From IMG/VR virus record IMGVR_UViG_3300023174_002900, positions 1 to 35,630 of that record: DNA of 35,630 nucleotides. One strand, 5' to 3'. Under the pieces are notes generated by a model that had not been told where the DNA came from, did no database searches, and saw only the letters and a list, made by a program, of their open reading frames with translations. Source of the DNA: a virus. Made by a program: the position numbers and the translations under genes. Of this stretch, positions 18,436 through 26,700 are shown piece after piece (position 1 is the first letter of the stretch; each line of letters opens with the position of its first letter).

Positions 18436-19963
18436 TTCTTCACATACGGTAATTATACCTACTGCCGGTACCGGTAGTAGAATGGGCAACTACACAAAAA
18501 ATCTCAATAAAGCACTATTACCCTATAAAAATAAGCCGGTACTATCACATATCATTGATGGCTTTCCAAAGGATACTAAATTTATTATTCCAGTTGGTTA
18601 CTTATCAGATCAAATCAAAGACTTCTGTAAAATAGCATACGCAGATAGAAATATTGAATTCGTTCAAATTGATGATTACTTAGGTCCTGAATCCGGAACA
18701 TCATACACACTAAGACAATGCAGAAATAAAGTCAATGGTCCGTTTTGGTATGTACCATGTGATACATATTTTAATGAATCAGTTGTTGATAGAGTAACAG
18801 ATAGTAATTGCTATTTTGTAAAATCTGTACCAGAAAAAGATACACATTTGTATACGATGTTTGATGTAGATAATCAATATAAAATTACTAAAATAACATT
18901 TAAAAAATCTACACCCGAAACAAGTTTGGCTTTTACTGGATTAGTTTACATACATCACTATGATGATTTTTTCAATAGTTTAGAAGAATTGAACTCAACA
19001 GAATTAATTTACTCTATACGGTTAGGTGACAAAGTAGACAATCTACACACATGGCTTGATTTTGGAGATCCTATTAATTACCAAACTGAATTAAGCAAAA
19101 GTCAAAAGTTTGACTTCACCAAAAAAGATGAGCTAACATACATATGTAATAATCGTGTAGTTAAGTGGTGGATAGATGGTTCTATCCCAAAAAAGAAATA
19201 TATTAAAACATTAGAGAACCCAACTGTATTCCCTGCCAACTGTCAACATATTGGTAATTTCATGGCGTACGATTACTTTGATGGTAAAACACTATATGAG
19301 TATAATAACCCAGACGCATTTAAGTCTTGTCTAAATTGGCTAAAGGATGAAGTTTGGCTACCGGTAGATATAGATATTACTACTGCATCAATTGAATTTT
19401 ACAAAAACAAAACATTAGCTAGAGTTAATAAGTTTTTAGAAAAGTATCCAAACTTAAAACAAATTAACTTCATAGATGGAGTAAAAGTTAAAGATTACAG
19501 TTACTACCTAAACAAAATTGATTGGGATTACTTAAGCAACACTACATTGCCTGGATTTATTCATGGTGATTTACAATTTGACAATGTTGTTATTAATAAT
19601 AAAGGTAAATTCAAGGTAATAGATTGGAGACATGAATTTGCTAATATAATTGAATTTGGTGATATCTATTATGACCTTGCCAAACTGTCCGGTGGGTTTA
19701 TAATCAACTATGCTAACATCAAAGAACATAACTTCAATATTGAAATAGATAATGATAATGTTACTTTAGCTATTCCTAATATAGATCAGGTTACTGTTTA
19801 TCAACAACAGCTTAAAGAGTTTATACTGAATCAGGGTTACGATTATAAAAAAGTACAAATACTAATTCCAATCATATACTGGAACATGAGCCCATTACAT
19901 ACTACACCGTTTGATTTGTTTTTGTGGTATTTGGGTATCAAGTTGTTCCAAGAGTTAGAATGA
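18422..19963 (+). CDS. Bifunctional sugar nucleotidyltransferase / APH-choline kinase-like protein
   Basis: The protein has 513 residues from the GTG at 18422, chosen because the domain begins there (NSSHTVIIPTAGTGSRMG). Residues 10-33 hold the nucleotidyltransferase signature: A15-G16-T17-G18-S19-R20-M21-G22 followed by K30. A VPCDTYF segment is probably the metal-binding strand. The C-terminal half carries the kinase motif HGDLQFDN (D383 catalytic, N388) and VIDWR (D401 for metal), as in aminoglycoside and choline kinases. Such a fusion could phosphorylate a small alcohol or sugar and then activate it with a nucleotide. LicA/LicC-type phosphocholine activation is one analogue, but the substrate is unknown. 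The end overlaps the next gene as ATGA. Confidence 0.7.
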   Translation: MNISNSSHTVIIPTAGTGSRMGNYTKNLNKALLPYKNKPVLSHIIDGFPKDTKFIIPVGYLSDQIKDFCKIAYADRNIEFVQIDDYLGPESGTSYTLRQCRNKVNGPFWYVPCDTYFNESVVDRVTDSNCYFVKSVPEKDTHLYTMFDVDNQYKITKITFKKSTPETSLAFTGLVYIHHYDDFFNSLEELNSTELIYSIRLGDKVDNLHTWLDFGDPINYQTELSKSQKFDFTKKDELTYICNNRVVKWWIDGSIPKKKYIKTLENPTVFPANCQHIGNFMAYDYFDGKTLYEYNNPDAFKSCLNWLKDEVWLPVDIDITTASIEFYKNKTLARVNKFLEKYPNLKQINFIDGVKVKDYSYYLNKIDWDYLSNTTLPGFIHGDLQFDNVVINNKGKFKVIDWRHEFANIIEFGDIYYDLAKLSGGFIINYANIKEHNFNIEIDNDNVTLAIPNIDQVTVYQQQLKEFILNQGYDYKKVQILIPIIYWNMSPLHTTPFDLFLWYLGIKLFQELE

Positions 19964-20658
19964 AACACTTTTATAGTCTAAGTCAATATCCTGGTAAAAC
20001 AGGAGAAACTTATTATCGTAAGTTTTTTACTTTAAAGAACTTGCCATACACTTATAACGCATTAAAATGCGATAATATAGTTGATAGTGTAACTGAATTA
20101 AAAACTTATAAAGCTACTGGGTTCAGCGTAAGTATGCCCTACAAATCTATAGTCATACCTTTATTAGATGATGTGGATGAATTAGTTACTAAATTCAATA
20201 GTTGTAATACAGTAGTGAATATTGACGGAAAGTATATTGGATATAATGCTGATTACTACGGTATAATACATGTACTAAAAACTATCCCAGACTCTGGCCC
20301 AATTAACATATTGGGCAATGGTGCAATGGGCAATATGTTTAAAAAAATCTTAGGTGATAAAGCTAACATATACAGTCGTTCATTGGGTAATTGGGATCAA
20401 ATACAACACTTAACCGGAACTGTAATAAACTGCACAAGTTTGGGTACCTCTACTAAGGATAGTCCCTTTGTTAAGTTACCAAATTTAAGTCATGTGATTG
20501 ATTTAGCTATATATGATAACGAGTTAAAAAAACAAACCATCTTATCTGATATTAAATATATAGGCGGAAAAGAGTTTTACCTACAACAATTTAAAAAGCA
20601 ATTTGAAATTTATACAGGTATAACATTAAGCCAATCAGAACTTGAAGATGATAATTAA
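19960..20658 (+). CDS. Shikimate dehydrogenase-like oxidoreductase with altered substrate loop
   Basis: The protein has 232 residues from the ATG at 19960, which overlaps the upstream stop. Residues equivalent to the AroE catalytic Lys and Asp are present: K62 in SVSMPYKS and D98 in GYNADYYG, with N83 in NTVVN. ILGNGAMGN (119-124) is the dinucleotide-binding glycine loop. The usual N-terminal Ser-x-Ser loop that holds the shikimate carboxylate is missing; the segment reads YPGKTGETYYRKFF instead. It is short compared with about 270 residues in AroE. It is probably an NAD(P)-dependent dehydrogenase of a different polyol or keto acid, in line with the sugar-type genes around it, rather than a shikimate-pathway enzyme. 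Confidence 0.7.
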   Translation: MKHFYSLSQYPGKTGETYYRKFFTLKNLPYTYNALKCDNIVDSVTELKTYKATGFSVSMPYKSIVIPLLDDVDELVTKFNSCNTVVNIDGKYIGYNADYYGIIHVLKTIPDSGPINILGNGAMGNMFKKILGDKANIYSRSLGNWDQIQHLTGTVINCTSLGTSTKDSPFVKLPNLSHVIDLAIYDNELKKQTILSDIKYIGGKEFYLQQFKKQFEIYTGITLSQSELEDDN

Positions 20659-21133
20659 TAAATTAGTTTTAGACGTTGACGGAGTACTTAACACTGGTCA
20701 TATTTTATATAGTAACCAGGGTAAGATGTATAAAGTCTTTGGTCCACACGATAAAGATGGATTCAAAATAATAAAGAAATATCTAAATGATATTACGTTT
20801 ATAACAGCAGATGTGACTGGCTGGGAAATAACCTACGCCCGAATAGTAAAAGATTGGAAGTATGAACCATCACAATTGGTATTAGTTACTGAAGAAGATC
20901 GTATGGGATGGTTTGAAAAGAATTGCAATTTTGATACTACAGCATACATAGCTGATGGATATAATGATGCACCTATACTAAAAAGAGTTAGTGTTGGTAT
21001 TGCTCCCAAATCAGCAAGAATAGAAGCAAGAGAATCAGCAAAATATATAACACCCTCAAAAGCAGGGGAAGGTGCTGTATTAGATGCTTGTTTATACTTA
21101 GAGAGAATAATTAATGGACTTGAAGAAATTTAA
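20648..21133 (+). CDS. KdsC/YrbI-like HAD phosphatase
   Basis: The protein has 161 residues from the ATG at 20648 (a TTG at 20642 is an alternative). LVLDVDGVLNTG gives the nucleophile D9 and acid/base D11 of the HAD superfamily. YKVFGPHDKDGF matches the KdsC-type sequence after the first motif. YIADGYNDAPIL carries the metal-binding Asp pair. The length is typical of the capless C0 KdsC family, which hydrolyses KDO-8-phosphate and related sugar phosphates. Here it overlaps the dehydrogenase upstream and the aldolase-like gene downstream, suggesting a linked pathway on a phosphorylated sugar acid. Confidence 0.75.
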   Translation: MIINKLVLDVDGVLNTGHILYSNQGKMYKVFGPHDKDGFKIIKKYLNDITFITADVTGWEITYARIVKDWKYEPSQLVLVTEEDRMGWFEKNCNFDTTAYIADGYNDAPILKRVSVGIAPKSARIEARESAKYITPSKAGEGAVLDACLYLERIINGLEEI

Positions 21134-22139
21134 ACTGGGTGTGGGCCCTATGAGTCCGGAAGTAGTTGATATTTGTTTAGAATACAGCAAGGTACATGAT
21201 TTCCCTATTATGATTATTGCTAGTAGGAATCAAGTTGATACTAATAGTGGATATGCGTTTACCACTAAGAAATTAGTAGATTTTATTAAATCTAATATAA
21301 ACTATGACCCTAAAAGAGTACTAATATGCAGAGATCATTGCGGTCCATATTACGGAGATGTTGACAATGGATTATCAATTGAGGATGCACTAAAAAATTG
21401 TATCAATACAATTGAATCTGATATTCAAAACGGATTCAATTTAATACATGTTGATATCAGCAGAGTACCAAAAGAAAAAAAATACACAATAGCACATCAA
21501 CTTATCAATCATATTTTGAAATTAAAGCCTAATATGATGCTAGAATTTGGAAGTGAAGATAACCTTAGTGTGGAAGAAAACAATAGTCAAATAAAAGATG
21601 ATGTTGAGTTTAGTAGACAATATCCATCTGAGATAAAATTTGTAGTTGGGCGTACCGGTAGTTTAACTAAACATAAACAAGTAGGACATTTTAATGTAGA
21701 AGATAATATTAAACTAGCAGAAATTATACACAAGTATAGATTCTTGTTTAAAGAACATAATGCCGATTACCTAACTGAACAAGATATTGTCTTGCGTAAA
21801 CAAGCCGGAGTAGATTCATTAAACATTGCACCTCAATTAGGAACAATACACACTACTGTATTGACCACATTAGGAAAAGAATTTGAAAATGAGTTTAATA
21901 CATTTAAAAACTATGTACTTGACAAAGAAGTATGGAAGAAATGGATTACTGCAGATGTGACATACGATGAAATTAAGCTATTAGTAAGTGGGCATTATTT
22001 TTTAAACACAGTTGAAGCTAACCGATTGTTAGCAAAACTTGATATATCACATTTTAAAACTGTTTTGAAAACAGAGATATTTGCAGTACTTGATATATAT
22101 AGAAAAGGACTTACTAATGAACATACTGAAAAAAATTAA
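21114..22139 (+). CDS. GatZ/KbaZ-like tagatose-bisphosphate aldolase family protein
   Basis: The protein has 341 residues. IIASRNQVDTNSGYAFTTK and VLICRDHCGPYYGD match the GatZ/KbaZ family landmarks (SNQVNQFGGYTGM and GGDHLGPN in GatZ). FNLIHVDISRVPKEKK and a later EHNADYL segment also fit. In E. coli GatZ acts with GatY as a non-catalytic subunit of tagatose-1,6-bisphosphate aldolase. No GatY is in view here, so the protein may act alone on another sugar phosphate. It overlaps the HAD phosphatase by 20 bases and the small basic gene by 23. Confidence 0.65.
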   Translation: MDLKKFKLGVGPMSPEVVDICLEYSKVHDFPIMIIASRNQVDTNSGYAFTTKKLVDFIKSNINYDPKRVLICRDHCGPYYGDVDNGLSIEDALKNCINTIESDIQNGFNLIHVDISRVPKEKKYTIAHQLINHILKLKPNMMLEFGSEDNLSVEENNSQIKDDVEFSRQYPSEIKFVVGRTGSLTKHKQVGHFNVEDNIKLAEIIHKYRFLFKEHNADYLTEQDIVLRKQAGVDSLNIAPQLGTIHTTVLTTLGKEFENEFNTFKNYVLDKEVWKKWITADVTYDEIKLLVSGHYFLNTVEANRLLAKLDISHFKTVLKTEIFAVLDIYRKGLTNEHTEKN

Positions 22140-22242
22140 ATTTTTTATAGTTTACCGATTATTCGGCAAAATTACTAGAGAGATTAAATATCGCAAACGT
22201 ATTAAAGAAATGCGTAAACGTGACCCTTTTATTTACAAATGA
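22117..22242 (+). CDS. Small basic 41-aa protein in the modification operon
   Basis: This short frame encodes 41 residues. It starts MNILKKIKFFIVYRLFGK and ends KRDPFIYK, with 15 Lys/Arg. AAAAGGA lies about eight bases before the ATG. It begins inside the end of the aldolase-like gene and its stop overlaps the ATG of the carbamoyltransferase (ATGA), so it is translationally linked on both sides and fills the only gap there. A short amphipathic, possibly membrane-touching N-terminal helix (ILKKIKFFIVYRLF) is visible. Function unknown. Confidence 0.6.
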   Translation: MNILKKIKFFIVYRLFGKITREIKYRKRIKEMRKRDPFIYK

Positions 22243-23735
22243 ACTATATAGGTATTTCAGCTGGATTCCATGATGCGGCTTTAAGTGTCATCAATGATAA
22301 GGGTGATATAATGTTTGCTGGCCACAGTGAACGTTATAGTAAACATAAACATGACAAACATTTGTCAATGGGCATTGTTGAAGATGCGTTAACATACTGT
22401 GACAGCAGAGACATAGAAATTCACTATTACGAAAGACCATGGATGAAGTTCCTTCGTCAAATTAGATCAGGTGAAAAGCCTGCATTATCTAATTTGTCTG
22501 TTAAAGAAATTATAGGAACTGGGTTATTACACAAGTTACAAGATGGTCTTGGTGGCAAAGTATATACACATAATCATCATTTAAGTCATGCAGCCGCAGG
22601 GTTTCAAACAAGTCCCTACGATGACGCTACTGTAGTTATTATTGATGCTATTGGTGAGTTTGATACTATTAGCATTTATAATGCATGGTATGATAAAAAC
22701 GGCAAGGCACAATATAAGAAGTTATGGGGGAAGAAGTATCCAGACAGTATTGGACTATTTTATAGTGCAATGACTGAACGTGTAGGCTTACGCCCACTAG
22801 ATGAAGAATACATATTGATGGGTATGTCAGCATATGGAAATGATAGACCATTGAAAGATATGTCTAACGAGCTAGTAGAATCATATAAAGATATTGTTTT
22901 TAAAGATAATTTACATACTGGGGTATCTGCTAGTTTTTTAGAGGGTGTTGACGATATGAGTATTGCCACTAGCGCACAATTGATTGCTGAACAATTAATC
23001 ACTAATGTTATTAGTAGAGCAAGAAGTTTAAGCAATAGTAAGAATCTAGTTTATGGTGGTGGTGTCGCATTAAATTGTTTAGCGAATAGATTATTGGGAG
23101 AATTTTATGATAACATTTGGATTATTCCTAATCCTGGCGATGCTGGTTCTAGTCTTGGAGCATCTTGTTTGGGCTATGGTAAACGTCTTAATTGGACTGA
23201 TGCTTATCTTGGTCATAATATTCCTGGTGATTACCCTGTTAACAGGTTATTGGACCATCTTAATACCACTGGCATTGTTGGCGTGGCTAATGGTCGTGCT
23301 GAATTCGGACCTAGAGCACTTGGACATAGAAGCTTACTTGCAGACCCAAGAGGAAAAGAAATAAAGGATAAAGTAAATGAGATTAAACGCAGACAAAAAT
23401 TCAGACCTTTCGCCCCAGTCATTCTGGAGGAGTATGCTGATATGTATTTTGATATGCCTCGTGGCTTCAATAACAGTAGGTATATGCAAGTCATCGCTCG
23501 GTGTAGGCATCCTGACTTATTTCCTGCTATCGTTCATTATGACGGGACTTCTCGGGTACAGACTGTTCCAAAAGATGGATCTGGAATAAGAGAACTACTA
23601 GAAAAATGGTATGTATTAACTGGCTGTCCTATGCTACTAAACACTAGTTTAAATGTCAGGGGAGAGCCTATGGTTAATGATAGAAGTGATGCGGATAGAT
23701 TTGAAAAACTTTATAATATAACTGTAATTTCATAA
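22239..23735 (+). CDS. NodU/CmcH-family carbamoyltransferase
   Basis: The protein has 498 residues. The N-terminal YIGISAGFHDAALSV, HHLSHAAAGF and a VYGGGVALNCLANRLL segment correspond to the TsaD-like ATP-binding fold. EFGPRALGHRSLLADPRG and GCPMLLNTSLNVRGEPMV are hallmarks of the C-terminal YrdC-like/carbamoyl-transfer domain. Family members use carbamoyl phosphate and ATP to put a carbamoyl group on hydroxyls of sugars or natural products (NodU on Nod factors, CmcH on cephems). The protein is at the short end for the family but both domains are present. Operon context suggests it carbamoylates a phage-made glycan or nucleotide sugar. Confidence 0.85.
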   Translation: MNYIGISAGFHDAALSVINDKGDIMFAGHSERYSKHKHDKHLSMGIVEDALTYCDSRDIEIHYYERPWMKFLRQIRSGEKPALSNLSVKEIIGTGLLHKLQDGLGGKVYTHNHHLSHAAAGFQTSPYDDATVVIIDAIGEFDTISIYNAWYDKNGKAQYKKLWGKKYPDSIGLFYSAMTERVGLRPLDEEYILMGMSAYGNDRPLKDMSNELVESYKDIVFKDNLHTGVSASFLEGVDDMSIATSAQLIAEQLITNVISRARSLSNSKNLVYGGGVALNCLANRLLGEFYDNIWIIPNPGDAGSSLGASCLGYGKRLNWTDAYLGHNIPGDYPVNRLLDHLNTTGIVGVANGRAEFGPRALGHRSLLADPRGKEIKDKVNEIKRRQKFRPFAPVILEEYADMYFDMPRGFNNSRYMQVIARCRHPDLFPAIVHYDGTSRVQTVPKDGSGIRELLEKWYVLTGCPMLLNTSLNVRGEPMVNDRSDADRFEKLYNITVIS

Positions 23736-23743
23736 GTATAATA

Positions 23744-26700
23744 ATGCTTATAGATGTATTTTATTACGGTAGTAAACCCAATGCCCACCCAAGAGAAAAA
23801 CATGCAATTGATTTAGCTGATGCTAGACAACAATGTACCACGGAACATTTCTGGATAATCAATGAATATTGTGATTATACAAATTTTGATTGGGAGTGGG
23901 ACTTTGATTTTTTACCTGATGAAGAAGTATGGACAAGTGAACATAACAATGTATGGCCAAGTCAATATCAAAAAGATAGCGGCACCTGGTTATGTTCAAA
24001 AAATGATAGTGAAATAATTATATATCGTGCTGATGTTGAACCTATATATAGAAAAAACATAAAACATAATAATTGGGTAATATTAGACAAAATTGATGAA
24101 TTAAAATTTGATTTTAGTTGGGAACCTAATCCATATGACCCACCCTACATATACAAATGGGGTTGCAAGTTTTATCCTGCAGAAATTAAACATTATGTAG
24201 AGTATCATGTTAAGGGTGCAACTGATATAAAATATATGTCTGACATAGTAGAATTACTTCCTGAATGGGATAAGTGGGTAGAAGTACAAGCGGTAGACAA
24301 ATATATATTTGATTTCAGCTGGAGACCTGATCCACGTGAACCAGCATATATCTATACTTGGGGAAACAAATATATTAGTGCTGAATTAAAACCAACACTA
24401 GAGTATCATGTTGAAGGTGCAACCGAACGCAAGTACATGTCTAATTCAGTTGAGGTATTACCTGAATGGGATAAGTGGAAGATAAATTATTCTATTGACA
24501 AATCAAGTTTTGATTTTAGTTGGAGACCTGATCCACGTGAACCTGCATATATCTATCTGTTTGGTAATACTCAATATCCACCAGAGATTATGTCTACTGT
24601 TGAATATCATGTACCGGGTGCAACAGAATATAAATTCATTACAGATGAATCAATGAGAGCAAGACTATTACCCAATAGCACACGATTTGAACATTTAGAA
24701 AATTGTGATGGTATAGATTACTCATGGCACCCCGATCCACATAGCCCTCCGTATATCTATGCTTGGGGTAATCAATGGAATAAACCTGAAGATAAAATCT
24801 CTATTCAATATGTTGTTGAAGGTGCTACAGAATACAAGTATATGGAAGCTCGTGCAACACGTAAACCCTGTATGGATAACTGGGAAATACCCCCATATGT
24901 CATAAAAAATAGTTTTGATTTCAGTTGGGAACCTGACTTAAGTAAACATGACCCACCTTACATATATCAATTTGGAACTGTACATCAAAAAACAGGTGGA
25001 CCTCGTTATAGAGTTCCCGGTGCAACAGAATTAAAATACATTGATGCTGTTAAAGCAGAAGTAATAGCATGGAGATTTACTAATTGGTTGATTCCAAGAA
25101 ACGTAGATCAAAAAACATTTGATTTTAGTTGGCATCCTGACGAAACTGAACCAGCATACATTTATCAATTTCCAAGTACTTGGAGTAAAACAGGCGGACC
25201 TAAGTTTACTGTAGAAGGTGCAACTGAAACAAAATACTTAGACTATCCTATAGCAAAAGTAAAACAAGATATGACACATTGGTCTATACCTGCAGGATTA
25301 GATACTAGTGAGTTTGATTTTAGTTGGCATCCAAATATAGATGATGAACCTTTAAAATATCAATTTGGAACACAATGGCAAAAAACTGATGGTCCACTAT
25401 TTACAGCACCTGGCTGCAATGAAGACACCCCCATCAAATATATGGATATACTTAAAGCAACACGTATATCTGATAAAACAAATTGGGATATACCTGATAA
25501 TATAGAAGATTTTGATTATAGCTGGCATCCAGATAGTACAGAACCGGCGTATATCTATCAGTTCCCGAGTACTTGGAGTAAGACCGGCGGTCCTAGATAT
25601 GTTGCGTATGGGGCAACTGATATCAAATATATTGATTTTCCTATAGCAAGGTTAAAACAAAACTTTAATAACTGGATTATACCAAATGGATTTGATGAAT
25701 CTACATTTGATTTTAGTTGGCATCCTGACGCTACTAGCCCTCCTTATATCTATCAGTTTGGTACATTGTTAGATGATATTCATTTAGGTGATGGTCCTAC
25801 ATATGTTACACCAAATAATGACGGCACCGTTGTATTATTGGAGAATTTATTATCTGACACAATAAAATATCCTCAATATTATATTGAAACTACATTAAAT
25901 GCGTTAATAGAACAACATGTAGATGAAATCTTCTGGGCATTACGTAAAAATATTGATTATACTAAGTTTGACTTTACATGGAAGCCTACAAAAGAACAAG
26001 CATTTAATATCAATACGTTTGGCTCACCTGAAAGTGAAACTACACAAACTTATCTTGTTAATGGTAAGATGTGGCAAAAGGGCTATAGAGATATTAGTTT
26101 TATTGAAAATACAAAACTGGATGAAGAATATCTATCTAAACTATTCAAACAAGTTGATGCTTTCTTTGTAGATAAAGGCAATGAAGAATCAATTATACGA
26201 TTTGAACAATTAAAACAACAGTTTCCTACACTACAGAAAACACGTTATCTAAACAGTTGGGTTGATACAATCAATCGTTGTATCAATAAATCTACTACAG
26301 AACTATGCTGGATACTGAATAGCGAATTAGATTATACTAACTTTGATTTTAATTATTATCCTAATCCATGGCAAATGACAATGGTTCATATGTTTGGCAC
26401 TCAATGGAGTCATTGGGGCACTACATTTATGGTCAATAAAGAAACATTTGCAGAAGATACAAAGTATGTAAAAATCATAGAACACTTAAGTAACTTAAAC
26501 TTTGTAAAAACTAAACGTGCTGTTGCTACCAATTGTATATATGATGTTTACTTGATTGATTACGGTAATGATAGTAATATTGAACCATTAATTAAAAGCA
26601 GATGCAAAAACGTTTACACAATCAAATATGAAACTGATTACTTAACTACGTTGAAAAATATGTTATATAAGTTGGGTAATAAGAAGGATCACTATGTTTG

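Noticed and set aside
22760-23035. 91-aa minus-strand frame inside the carbamoyltransferase
   Set aside because: The + strand carries a continuous well-recognised enzyme; the antisense frame has no start signal or family features.
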